A DNA stretch of 64,000 nucleotides from Collinsella aerofaciens. GTDB taxonomy: Bacteria > Actinomycetota > Coriobacteriia > Coriobacteriales > Coriobacteriaceae. This document shows, one piece after another, positions 25,255-32,762 of this stretch. Location: the NCBI RefSeq assembly GCF_009876115.1, contig NZ_WWSY01000005.1:1-64000 (forward strand), read 5' to 3'. The first letter of the stretch is position 1. Every line of letters starts with the position of its first letter. Below the pieces are notes generated by a model. It searched no databases. It had not been told where the DNA came from and saw only the letters and a list, made by a program, of their open reading frames with translations. Made by a program: the position numbers and the translations under genes.

Positions 25255-26472
25255 ATGGCTATTCATATTGTTGAGGAAGCGAACCGTTGCCTTGGGTGCA
25301 AAAAGGCGTTCTGTCAGCTTAAAGGCTGTCCGGTTCAGACGCCTATCCCGCAGATCATCGACCTGTTTAAGCAGCGTCGTCTGGAAGAGGCAGGTGAGCT
25401 GCTGTTCCAGAACAACCCCATGAGCGCGGTCTGCTCCATGATCTGCAACCATTCGGGCCAGTGCGAGGGCGCGTGCATTCAGGGCCGCAAGGGCGCACCG
25501 GTGCATTTTTCGAGTATCGAGAACTATATCTCGACGGCATATTTGGACCGTAAGGAGTGGAAGCCCGCGCCGTCGTGCGGCAAGCAGGTTGCCGTGGTCG
25601 GTTCCGGTCCTGCCGGCATTACCGTGGCCATTAAGATGGCCCAGCTGGGCTGTGCCGTCACGGTGTTTGAGCAACGCCCCGAGATCGGCGGCGTGCTGGA
25701 GTACGGCATCCCCGAGTTTCGCCTGCCCCGTGCTCTCGTGCAAAAGTACCGTCACGTGATGTGCTCGCTTGGCGTACGCGTCCGTCCCTCGACCACCATT
25801 GGCGGCGCGCTGCATATCGACGACCTGTTGCGCGACGGCTACGATGCGGTCTTTGTCGGTACCGGTACCTGGCGCGCCCGCAAGCTGGGTATTCCCGGCG
25901 AGTCGCGCGGTAACGTACTGTTTGGTATCGATTACCTGGTCGATCCCACGAGCGTGGCGATCGGTCAGAACGTGGCGGTTATCGGCGCCGGCAACGTGGC
26001 CATGGATGTTGCCCGCACGGCTCTGCGCTCGGGCGCTCGCAAGGTTACCGTGTATGCCCGATCGCGCCATATCTCGGCCATCGATGACGAGGTGGAGCTG
26101 ACCGAGCTTGACGGTGCCGAGATCGTGCGCGGCAAGGCGATCTGCGCCATCGACGATAACGGTCCGGTTTTCGAGACGGCTATCTTTGACGAGGACGACA
26201 ACGTGGTGGGCTACGAGGAAGAACTTGACCATGTGCCCGCCGACACGGTTGTGATTGCGGCCTCGCAAGTGCCTAAGGACAAGCTGGTGCTTACGACGGG
26301 CGGTCTGGAGACCGACCATCGCGGTCTTCTTTCGGTCGATGAGTGCGGCATGACCACCGTGCCGGGCGTCTTTGCCGCCGGTGACGTGGTCAACGGCCCG
26401 CTCACCGTGGTCCATGCCGTAGCCGGCGCCAAGCTCGCCGTCGAAGGCATGACCAGCTATCTGGGCCTCTAA
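25255..26472 (+). CDS. GltD-like NAD(P)-dependent oxidoreductase with N-terminal iron-sulfur domain
   Basis: A 405-residue flavoprotein resembling the glutamate synthase small subunit and related electron-transfer subunits. The N-terminus has the alpha-helical Fe-S region (CLGCKKAFCQLKGCPVQ, then CSMICNHSGQCEGACIQG). After it come an FAD-binding GSGPAGITVAI motif, a substrate-binding part (GGVLEYGIPEFRLPR), an NAD(P)-binding GAGNVAMDVARTA motif and a C-terminal GVFAAGDVVNGPLTVVHAV FAD segment. No glutamate synthase large subunit is nearby. The next gene is an old-yellow-enzyme family reductase, so the two may form a redox pair. Why they sit in a pectin island is unclear. Confidence 0.82.
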   Translation: MAIHIVEEANRCLGCKKAFCQLKGCPVQTPIPQIIDLFKQRRLEEAGELLFQNNPMSAVCSMICNHSGQCEGACIQGRKGAPVHFSSIENYISTAYLDRKEWKPAPSCGKQVAVVGSGPAGITVAIKMAQLGCAVTVFEQRPEIGGVLEYGIPEFRLPRALVQKYRHVMCSLGVRVRPSTTIGGALHIDDLLRDGYDAVFVGTGTWRARKLGIPGESRGNVLFGIDYLVDPTSVAIGQNVAVIGAGNVAMDVARTALRSGARKVTVYARSRHISAIDDEVELTELDGAEIVRGKAICAIDDNGPVFETAIFDEDDNVVGYEEELDHVPADTVVIAASQVPKDKLVLTTGGLETDHRGLLSVDECGMTTVPGVFAAGDVVNGPLTVVHAVAGAKLAVEGMTSYLGL

Positions 26473-26488
26473 CTCCACCCCGCCCATC

Positions 26489-26560
26489 AGTTGCGGTGGA
26501 ATACGGACTGTTTTGGCTGTCAAAGGCCTTATCTACTCCGTATTCCACCGCAACTTTTTG
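26489..26560. repeat. Palindromic intergenic repeat, copy 1 (TTGCGGTGRAATA family)
   Basis: A perfect 19-bp inverted repeat (26489-26507 with 26537-26555) surrounds a 29-base loop beginning CTGTTTTG. A TTTTT run follows on the plus strand, so it probably ends transcription of the GltD-like gene. A related element with one-base changes lies at 31594-31660 and a lone arm at 30801-30815. Confidence 0.72.
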
Positions 26561-26670
26561 TGGGCTGAGTAAAAGCCGGGGGAGCGTGTACGGTCGGGTA
26601 CAGCGCAGTTGCTGATACGATAAGTACGTTAGCAACTGCCGCCGAGCGGCTCAAACGAAAGGAACCCTGT

Positions 26671-28620
26671 ATGGAGTCTTCCGCCTACCCGATGCTCTTT
26701 AGCCCGATCAAGGTCGGTACGACCGAGGTCAAGAACCGCGTCTTTATGCCGCCGGTGTCCACGAACCTGGCCGATCATGGCTATGTGACCGACGACTTGG
26801 TCGATCATTACCGTGCCCGTGCCAAGGGCGGCGTTGGCCTGATCATCACCGAGGTCGTGACGGTCGAGCCCACCTATACCTATCTACCGGGTGACATGTG
26901 CTGCTACGACGACACGTTTATCCCTGGCTGGGAAAAGCTCGCCGCGGCCGTCCACGAGTATGGCTGCAAGATCATGCCGCAGCTCTTCCATCCCGCCTAC
27001 ATGGCCTTTAACATTCCGGGCACGCCGCGCCTGATCGCTCCGTCCTTTGTGGGCCCGTCCTATGCCCGCGAGGCGCCGCGCCCCATCACGGTCGATGAGA
27101 TCCACGAGCTCACGCATCAGTTTGGCGACGCTGCCGTGCGCATGCAGAAGGCCGGTGTCGACGGCGTCGAGGTCCATGCGGCACACGCCCACGGCATGCT
27201 CGGCGGCTTTTTGACCCCGCTCTATAACAAGCGCACCGACGAGTACGGCGGCTCGCTCGACGCCCGCATGCGCTTCCTGCTCGAGGTCATCGCCGAGATT
27301 CGCGAGCGCTGCGGCAAGGACTTTATCATCGACGTCCGTATCTCGGGCGACGAGTACACCGATGGCGGCCTGACCCTCAACGACATGATCTATGTCTCGC
27401 GTCGCTTGGAGAAGGCCGGCGTCGACATGATCCACGTGTCGGGCGGCACTACCATCAAGCGCGGCTCCGCCATTCCCGCCGCCGGCACGCAGCAGGCCTC
27501 GCACGCCGCCTGCTCGCGCGAGATCAAGAAGCACGTCAACATTCCCGTTGCCACGGTCGGCCGCATTAACGAGGCATGGATCGCCGAGGAGCTGATCGAG
27601 GACGGCGCTGCCGACATTTGCATGATGGGCCGCGCCAATCTGTGCGATGCCGAGTTCTGCAACAAGGCTGCTGCCGGCAACGCCGACGACATCCGCCCCT
27701 GCATCGGTTGCCTGCGCTGCCTGAACGGCATCATGTTCGGCAAGCGCATCTCCTGCACCGTCAACCCGGACGTGGAGCGCGACGAGGCCGGCTATGAGCC
27801 TGCCGCCGAGGCAAAGAACGTGCTCGTTGTGGGTGCCGGTCCCGCAGGCATGGAGGCAGCCTACATTGCCGCCAAGCGCGGCCATAACGTGGTGCTCGTG
27901 GATAAGCAGGACGAGCCGGGCGGCGAGATGCGCATTGCGGCCGTTCCGCCGGCAAAGCAGGAGCTCACGCGCGTGATCAAGTATCAGTACCGTCGCCTGG
28001 CCGAGGCCGGCGTCACGTGCGTCTTTGGTACCGAGCTTTCGGCCGAGGACATCCAGCGCGACTACGCGGGCTACGAGGTTGTCCTGGCTTATGGCGCCGA
28101 ACCCATCGCCCCGGCCTTTATGCAGGGCTTTAAGCAGGTCATGACGGCTGACGACCTGCTGGGTGGCAAGGCTTTCCCGGGCAAGAAGATCGTCATTGTG
28201 GGCGGCGGCACCGTTGGTTGCGAGACGGCCGATTACCTGGCCCCGTTGGTCAACGACCTGTCGCCGGCCAACCGCGATGTCACCGTCATCGAGATGACCA
28301 AGACGCTCGCCGCCAACGAGGGCGGCGCCGGCCGCGCGGTGCTCATCACGCGCATGCTCTCCAAGGGTGTTCACGTGCTGACCGAGGCCAAGGTGACCGA
28401 GATTACCGAGGACGCTATCAGCTACGAGAAGGACGGCGAGGTCCACACCATCGCCGATGCCGATACGCTGGTGCTTGCCATGGGCTACCGCCCCAATACC
28501 AAGCTGGCCGATGACCTTGCCGCTGCCGGCGTTGCCACCCACGTGCTGGGCGATGCCCAGAAGTGCGGCAACATCCGTGATGCCATCGGCGACGGCTACA
28601 AGGTCGCCTGCGAGCTGTAG
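26671..28620 (+). CDS. Old-yellow-enzyme family NADH:flavin oxidoreductase (2,4-dienoyl-CoA reductase-like)
   Basis: A 649-residue protein with the three-part layout of 2,4-dienoyl-CoA reductase and related enzymes. First is an FMN-binding TIM barrel (about 1-340, with NRVFMPPVSTNLA, HAAHAHGMLGGFLTPLYNKR and GRINEAWIAEELI). Next comes a 4Fe-4S binding site (CIGCLRCLNG with a following Cys in ISCTVNP). The C-terminal FAD/NAD-binding region follows (VVGAGPAGMEAAYIA and IVGGGTVGCETADYLA). Such enzymes reduce activated C=C bonds. In a pectin island the substrate could be an unsaturated uronate or a plant phenolic, but this is a guess. A GAAAGGA site precedes the ATG. Confidence 0.88.
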   Translation: MESSAYPMLFSPIKVGTTEVKNRVFMPPVSTNLADHGYVTDDLVDHYRARAKGGVGLIITEVVTVEPTYTYLPGDMCCYDDTFIPGWEKLAAAVHEYGCKIMPQLFHPAYMAFNIPGTPRLIAPSFVGPSYAREAPRPITVDEIHELTHQFGDAAVRMQKAGVDGVEVHAAHAHGMLGGFLTPLYNKRTDEYGGSLDARMRFLLEVIAEIRERCGKDFIIDVRISGDEYTDGGLTLNDMIYVSRRLEKAGVDMIHVSGGTTIKRGSAIPAAGTQQASHAACSREIKKHVNIPVATVGRINEAWIAEELIEDGAADICMMGRANLCDAEFCNKAAAGNADDIRPCIGCLRCLNGIMFGKRISCTVNPDVERDEAGYEPAAEAKNVLVVGAGPAGMEAAYIAAKRGHNVVLVDKQDEPGGEMRIAAVPPAKQELTRVIKYQYRRLAEAGVTCVFGTELSAEDIQRDYAGYEVVLAYGAEPIAPAFMQGFKQVMTADDLLGGKAFPGKKIVIVGGGTVGCETADYLAPLVNDLSPANRDVTVIEMTKTLAANEGGAGRAVLITRMLSKGVHVLTEAKVTEITEDAISYEKDGEVHTIADADTLVLAMGYRPNTKLADDLAAAGVATHVLGDAQKCGNIRDAIGDGYKVACEL

Positions 28621-28677
28621 GCTCTTGGCAAATAGGGGAGCGGCCGCCTTGCGGTGACTCAAGCGATAGCCAATCAA

Positions 28678-28716
28678 AAAAGGCGCCGCGACACATGGAT
28701 CGTCGCGGCGCCTTTT
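28678..28716. terminator. Bidirectional terminator between convergent genes
   Basis: A perfect 15-bp stem (28678-28692 with 28702-28716) with A-run and T-run borders lies between the convergent OYE gene and dhuI-like gene and can end transcription from both sides. Confidence 0.85.
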
Positions 28717-28758
28717 GTCTGGCGGTTTGTTGGGGGTCGGTGCGCCCCGTGGGCCTTA

Positions 28759-29400
28759 TTACAGGCTCAAGATCTCCTTGACCTTGGCGATGATGGCCTC
28801 GTCGGTGGCGTTGGCAAAGAAGTACTCCTGGAAGTGCTCACCAGCGAGGGCGCCCTTCACCAGATCCTGATCGATCTCGCCCAGGACGTCGACGAGCGGA
28901 CGCATGGTCACAGCGCGCACGCCATCGAGGATCTTCTTGTTGCGCTGCTCGGGCTCAACGCGCTCGGCGGGGTAGCCGTTACCCGAACCAAAGCCAAAGA
29001 GCTTCTCGAAGGTGTACTCGAGGTTGAGCTCCTGGCCCCAGCCGTTCTTGAGGGCGAAGGGCATGGCGACGGCATTGCCATCGTTGACCTGGGCAAAGGT
29101 GTAGGCATCCAGCGGGTCGGCAACGTGGCCGCACAGCACGCCGGGGAAGGAGTTGCAGGCGAGCATGGCGCCCTCGCCGGTGCCGCATCCGGTCACGACG
29201 TAGTCGGCAGCGCCGGAGTTGAGCAGCACGGCGGCAAGAATGCCGTTCTGCACGTAGGTGAGGGGCTTGGAGTCGGCGTCGGCATACATGCCATAGTTAA
29301 AGACAGTGTGGCCCATGGGCTCGACAACCTTCTTAAGGGCAGCCTCGATCATAGGGTTCTTGGAGTTCTGAGAATTCTCATTAATCAGAGCGATCTTCAT
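28759..29400 (-). CDS. RpiB/LacAB-family isomerase, DhuI-like (4-deoxy-L-threo-5-hexosulose-uronate isomerase)
   Basis: A 213-residue protein of the RpiB/LacA/LacB sugar isomerase fold. It begins MKIALINENSQNSKNPMIEAA, and ADYVVTGCGTGEGAMLACNSFPGV contains the family's active-site Cys and the GTGxG-type loop. It is longer than typical RpiB (about 150 residues), with a C-terminal extension. The size and the neighbour KduD/DhuD-like reductase match DhuI of streptococci, an RpiB-type isomerase reported for unsaturated uronate breakdown. I infer the same step here, converting the ring-opened unsaturated uronate to 3-deoxy-D-glycero-2,5-hexodiulosonate. No KduI is in the window. The ATG at 29400 has GAAAGG upstream. 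Confidence 0.75.
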   Translation of the reverse strand: MKIALINENSQNSKNPMIEAALKKVVEPMGHTVFNYGMYADADSKPLTYVQNGILAAVLLNSGAADYVVTGCGTGEGAMLACNSFPGVLCGHVADPLDAYTFAQVNDGNAVAMPFALKNGWGQELNLEYTFEKLFGFGSGNGYPAERVEPEQRNKKILDGVRAVTMRPLVDVLGEIDQDLVKGALAGEHFQEYFFANATDEAIIAKVKEILSL

Positions 29401-29485
29401 TTGAGTCAACCTTTCTACCAATTGTTTTCTTTTTTTGTTTCTGCTCGCGGGCGGCGGCTAATCCAACCCGAAGTTGGTTTTGCGG

Positions 29486-29592
29486 GCGGTGGACGATAAG
29501 GTCTGTCGCGAGTTCCGCACGAGCCGGAAAGCACTTAATGTGCTTTCCGTGCGAGCAGGACTGTTTGAGCAGCAGACCTTATCGTCCACCGC
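29486..29592. repeat. 107-base nested palindrome between the kduD-like and dhuI-like genes
   Basis: The outer arms are perfect 20-bp reverse complements (29486-29505 and 29573-29592). Inside lies a second hairpin, GGAAAGCAC/GTGCTTTCC (29526-29534 with 29540-29548), plus a CGCAC/GTGCG pair. It may act as a partial terminator or processing site, or be a small mobile repeat. The loop contains GGACTGTTT, as do the repeats at 26489 and 31594. Confidence 0.7.
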
Positions 29593-29606
29593 CTCGCCCG
29601 AATGCC

Positions 29607-30416
29607 CTATTGCGGCTGTTTGCCGATGTAGGCGAGGATGCCGCCGTCCACGTACAGAATGTGCCCGTTGACGAAGTTCGATGCATCGGAAGCCAAGAAC
29701 ACGGCGGGGCCCTTCAGGTCCTCGGGCGTGCCCCAACGGGCGGCCGGCGTCTTGGCAATGATGAACTGGTCAAACGGATGACGGCTGCCATCGGGTTGCG
29801 TCTCGCGCAGCGGTGCGGTCTGCGGGGTAGCGATGTAGCCCGGCCCAATGCCGTTGCACTGGATGTTGGCCTCGCCAAACTCGGAGCAGATGTTCTTGGT
29901 GAGCATCTTGAGTCCGCCCTTGGCGGCGGCATAGCCGGCGATGGTCTCGCGGCCGAGCTCGCTCATCATGGAGCAGATGTTGATGATCTTGCCGTGACCC
30001 TTGGCGATCATGCCCGGCAGGCAGGCCTTGGACACGATAAACGGGGCATTGAGGTCGATGTCGACGACGCGACGGAAGTCCTCGGCGCTCATGTCGAGCA
30101 TCGGGGTGCGCTGGATGACGCCGGCGTTGTTGACCAGGATGTCGGGCGTGGTGCCAAAATCGGCCTCGATCTTGGCGATGAGCTCGGCGACGGCGGCCTC
30201 ATCGGTGACGTCGGCAACATAGCCGTGAGCATCAAAGCCCAGCTCGCGGTAGTGCTTCTCGGCTTCGGCAACCTTGTCGGCGTGACGGGCGTTAAAGGCA
30301 ATCTTGGCGCCTGCCTCTCCGAGCGCCTCGGCAATGGCCATGCCGATGCCATAGGTGGCGCCGGTCACGAGCGCGACCTTGCCGTCCAGGCGGAAGCTGT
30401 CCATAAGATCAGACAT
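29607..30416 (-). CDS. kduD: Short-chain dehydrogenase, KduD/DhuD-like (2-keto-3-deoxygluconate-forming reductase)
   Basis: A 269-residue short-chain dehydrogenase/reductase. The nucleotide-binding motif is TGATYGIG near residue 20, NNAG follows, and the catalytic Ser-Tyr-Lys is in ICSMMSELG and YAAAKGG. The GIGPGYIATPQTAPLRE segment is typical of the KduD/DhuD and gluconate 5-dehydrogenase group. It should reduce the 2,5-diketo intermediate to 2-keto-3-deoxygluconate. The ATG at 30416 has GGAAGGA 8 bases upstream. Its promoter carries two operator copies of the pectin regulon, and the dhuI-like gene is downstream on the same strand. Confidence 0.85.
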   Translation of the reverse strand: MSDLMDSFRLDGKVALVTGATYGIGMAIAEALGEAGAKIAFNARHADKVAEAEKHYRELGFDAHGYVADVTDEAAVAELIAKIEADFGTTPDILVNNAGVIQRTPMLDMSAEDFRRVVDIDLNAPFIVSKACLPGMIAKGHGKIINICSMMSELGRETIAGYAAAKGGLKMLTKNICSEFGEANIQCNGIGPGYIATPQTAPLRETQPDGSRHPFDQFIIAKTPAARWGTPEDLKGPAVFLASDASNFVNGHILYVDGGILAYIGKQPQ

Positions 30417-30432
30417 AGCAATCCTTCCAAAA

Positions 30433-30534
30433 GAAACGTTCATCTATATAAGTCTTGCTTTTCGTACAAGCTCAGTATATGTGAAGTAGGGTAATAAACC
30501 CTCCCATTCTCCGAAAAATAGGTGAACGTTCACT
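30433..30534 (-). promoter_or_regulatory. kduD-like gene promoter with two operator copies
   Basis: GGTGAACGTTCACT (30521-30534) and GAAACGTTCATC (30433-30444) match the uxaC operators. A minus-strand -10-like TATACT (30474-30479) lies between them. The centres are 90 bp apart here, against 38-41 bp at the other promoters. Confidence 0.65.
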
Positions 30535-30885
30535 TTTAAAAGGTAAACGGTGAATTCGCCCTGCTGTGCGGACGGCTCGATTGTCCTGATCGAGGAGGGC
30601 AAGCTCGAGAGACAAGTGGGCACGGGCTGCCCGTTGGCCCCGCGCGTAGTGCTACTTTTCAAACGCGGCGCGCGCAAAGTGCCGGGTGAACAACTTACTG
30701 GCGATGCCGGCGACGTTGCCTAAGATCAGCGCCGAGATAGCGGTGGTCACGTCTGGTCACGTCAAAGCCGCCTAAGTTGTGCATGGGTGCCAGCGGCCCT
30801 TATTTCACCGCAACTGAGGGTATGGGGGATGCGATAGTATTACGTGATGAGATTCGACAAACCGTGGGCTTCATTCGAGGGCTTT
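30535..30885 (-). other. Region between kduD and gntR with a possible gene remnant
   Basis: About 350 bases without an intact gene. On the minus strand 30652-30750 reads as a plausible protein end (ALILGNVAGIASKLFTRHFA and then ARAAFEK before a stop), like the last helix and tail of a membrane protein. Immediately upstream the frame is closed, next to a duplicated GTCACGT-type sequence. A lone arm of the TTGCGGTGAAATA repeat is at 30801-30815. This looks like a decayed gene end, but 32 codons are too few for a firm call. Confidence 0.3.
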
Positions 30886-31578
30886 ATGGAACAGCACCAG
30901 CATTATCAGAGCCTGCAAGATCAGGCATACAACGCATTGCGCTCTAAGATCATCTATGCCGAGCTCAAGCCCGGCACGCGCCTTTCGGCGATTGGTCTGG
31001 AAAAGGAGACGGGAATCGGGCGCACGCCCATTCGCGAGTCCTTTGTGCGCCTGCGCGAGCAAGAGCTGGTGGAAACGCGTCCCAAAAGCGGCACCTATGT
31101 CTCAAAAATCAGCATGGAGCGCGCCGAGAACGCCTGTTTCTTGCGCGAGAAACTCGAGAGAAGTGTGCTCATTAAATGCTGCTCTGCCGCCACGCCCGAG
31201 CAAAAGCATCGGCTCGAGCAGATTCTTGCCGAGTCCGAGTCACTCGATCATCGTGAAACGCGTCGCTTTTTCGATCTGGACAACCTGTTCCATGAGACGT
31301 GTTTTGAGATTGCCGGCCGCCACATGTTGTGGGATTGGATGAAGAGCGTCAACACGCATTTCGAGCGATACAACTGGTTGCGTATGGTGTCGCAGGATCT
31401 GGATTGGGAGCCGATTCGTCGGCAGCATCGCCGGATTCTCGAGGCCATTAAGAAGGGCGATACCGACACGGCGAGCTATCTGGCAGAGACGCATTTGCAT
31501 CTAATGCCCGAGGAGCAGGGTCCGGTTATCGCCTTGCATCCCGACTACTTTGAGCTGTCCAAAGACTCGGCCATCTAA
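30886..31578 (+). CDS. GntR-family regulator, FadR/FCD subfamily
   Basis: A 230-residue regulator with an N-terminal winged helix (LQDQAYNALRSKIIYAELKPG, then GIGRTPIRESFVRLREQELV) and a C-terminal FCD ligand domain. The FCD metal-site residues are visible as DLDNLFHETCFEIAG and HRRILEAIKKGD with a later ETHLHL. I prefer the ATG at 30886, which has GAGGG 5 bases upstream; an in-frame ATG at 30844 lacks a site. FCD regulators commonly sense organic acids, including uronates (for example ExuR and UxuR). It may therefore be a second regulator of the island. Its operator was not identified. Confidence 0.85.
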   Translation: MEQHQHYQSLQDQAYNALRSKIIYAELKPGTRLSAIGLEKETGIGRTPIRESFVRLREQELVETRPKSGTYVSKISMERAENACFLREKLERSVLIKCCSAATPEQKHRLEQILAESESLDHRETRRFFDLDNLFHETCFEIAGRHMLWDWMKSVNTHFERYNWLRMVSQDLDWEPIRRQHRRILEAIKKGDTDTASYLAETHLHLMPEEQGPVIALHPDYFELSKDSAI

Positions 31579-31593
31579 TCCGTTCCCCTAATT

Positions 31594-31660
31594 AGTTGCG
31601 GTGAAATAGGGACTGTTTTGCGGCTTTGGCGGCGTAAGCAGTCCGTATTTCACCGCAAGT
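31594..31660. repeat. Palindromic intergenic repeat, copy 2 (TTGCGGTGRAATA family)
   Basis: Arms at 31594-31615 and 31639-31660 match at 20 of 22 positions. The sequence, including CTGTTTTG at the start of the loop, is closely related to the element at 26489-26555. It follows the gntR stop by 15 bases. Confidence 0.68.
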
Positions 31661-31687
31661 GCGGGGGTGCAATCGGGGCATGAAAAG

Positions 31688-31752
31688 GCTGCGGCGCCGC
31701 TTGGAGGAAAAGACCGGAAGCAAGGGTCCATTCCTCCAGACGGTGCCGCAGC
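31688..31752. repeat. Palindromic element (nested hairpin)
   Basis: GCTGCGGCGCC at 31688-31698 pairs with GGTGCCGCAGC at 31742-31752 (10 of 11). An inner GGAGG/CCTCC pair lies inside. Confidence 0.55.
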
Positions 31753-31815
31753 TGTTTTGGTGGCTTGGCTTTTGTCGAAGTGGCTCAGCTGGGCGCGACT
31801 GCCAGCCGAGTAGGC

Positions 31816-31916
31816 AAAGCGGCTCGGGCGCGTGTCGCTTCCGTCACGTTCTATCAGCATACAAGACGGTTTCGGTTCTTGTTCGTGACGGAAACGGCGC
31901 GCTTCCGAGCCGCTTT
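31816..31916. repeat. 101-base two-step palindrome
   Basis: Perfect outer arms AAAGCGGCTCGG (31816-31827) and CCGAGCCGCTTT (31905-31916) enclose perfect inner arms TTCCGTCACG (31839-31848) and CGTGACGGAA (31884-31893). AAAA follows on the plus strand. The design resembles the nested palindrome at 29486-29592. Confidence 0.65.
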
Positions 31917-31921
31917 AAAAG

Positions 31922-31953
31922 AAAGGGGGCGAGGTCTAGGGCACGCCCCCTTT
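31922..31953 (-). terminator. Terminator of eda
   Basis: A perfect 10-bp stem (AAAGGGGGCG with CGCCCCCTTT) lies 18 bases past the eda stop on the minus strand, with T residues in the stem base on that strand. Confidence 0.75.
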
Positions 31954-31971
31954 CACGATAGAGAGCTAAAC

Positions 31972-32613
31972 CTAGCCGCGGACCTTCTTGACGACGTCCA
32001 TGGCCTCGCGGGCGATCTGTTCGACCTTGGAGAAGTCGCCGTCGGCGAACAGGGCGGGCTTGACCATCCAGGTGCCACCGCAGGCGATGATGGCGGAGGA
32101 GCTCAGGTACTCCTCGACGTTGGCAGTGCTCACGCCGCCGGTGGGCATAAAGCGATGGCCGACAAACGGAGCGGCGAGGGCCTTGATGGTGTTCAGGCCA
32201 CCATACTGAGCCGCGGGGAAGAACTTGGTGACCTTGAGCCCCAGGTTCTCGGCGGCGGTAACCTCGGAGGGGGTCACGGTGCCGGGAAGGACGGGCAAGT
32301 CGATGTCGATGCAGTGCTTCACGACGTCCTCGTTGTAACCCGGGGAGACGATGAACTTGGCACCGGCGGCGCGGGCCTGCTCAACCTGCTCGACAGTCAG
32401 GACGGTGCCGGCGCCGACGCACATCTCGGGCTCGGCCTCAGCCATGGCGGCGATGCACTCGGCGGCGCAGGCGGTGCGGAAGGTGACCTCGGCGGACTTC
32501 ATGCCAGCTGCCATAAGGGCGTGGGCGAGCGGTGCGGCGTCCTCGACCTTATCGAGCACGACGACCGGCACGATGCCCAGGGACTCAAGCGTGGTGTAGA
32601 ACTGATCGAACAT
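31972..32613 (-). CDS. eda: 2-keto-3-deoxy-6-phosphogluconate aldolase
   Basis: A 213-residue class I aldolase of the KDPG/KHG family that splits 2-keto-3-deoxy-6-phosphogluconate into pyruvate and glyceraldehyde-3-phosphate. Key segments are GIVPVVVLDK, the catalytic Glu region SAEVTFRTACA, GAGTVLTVEQVEQA, KFIVSPGYNEDVV, LPGTVTPSEVTAAENLG, and LKVTKFFPAAQYGG with the Schiff-base Lys. The C-terminal GHRFMPTGGVS phosphate loop is present. The ATG at 32613 has GAAAGGA upstream. It completes the pathway started by uxaCBA and dhuI/kduD and lies downstream of kdgK on the same strand. Confidence 0.93.
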   Translation of the reverse strand: MFDQFYTTLESLGIVPVVVLDKVEDAAPLAHALMAAGMKSAEVTFRTACAAECIAAMAEAEPEMCVGAGTVLTVEQVEQARAAGAKFIVSPGYNEDVVKHCIDIDLPVLPGTVTPSEVTAAENLGLKVTKFFPAAQYGGLNTIKALAAPFVGHRFMPTGGVSTANVEEYLSSSAIIACGGTWMVKPALFADGDFSKVEQIAREAMDVVKKVRG

Positions 32614-32664
32614 AGTGTTCCTTTCGATGTGAGGCGCGCACGGGCGCGTGATTGCCAAATATGC

Positions 32665-32744
32665 TGGTCATGAGCCGGTTTTGGATTGGTTATCGGAGGC
32701 ACTGCTTGGGGTCACAAGCAATTCCAAAACCGGCTGCGCGACCA
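32665..32744. repeat. Palindromic element between kdgK and eda
   Basis: GCCGGTTTTGGA (32674-32685) pairs perfectly with TCCAAAACCGGC (32723-32734). An outer TGGTC/GACCA pair (32665-32669 with 32740-32744) extends it. It lies between two genes of the same pathway and strand and may reduce read-through into eda. Confidence 0.6.
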
Positions 32745-32762
32745 GTCGTGTAGGGAATGCCA

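Larger units (their letters stand above)
31661..31971. other. Gene-free stretch filled with hairpins
   Basis: Between gntR and eda there is no coding sequence I can support. The stretch contains two further palindromic elements (31688-31752 and 31816-31916) and the eda terminator (31922-31953). With copy 2 above, four hairpins lie within 360 bases. Confidence 0.7.
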
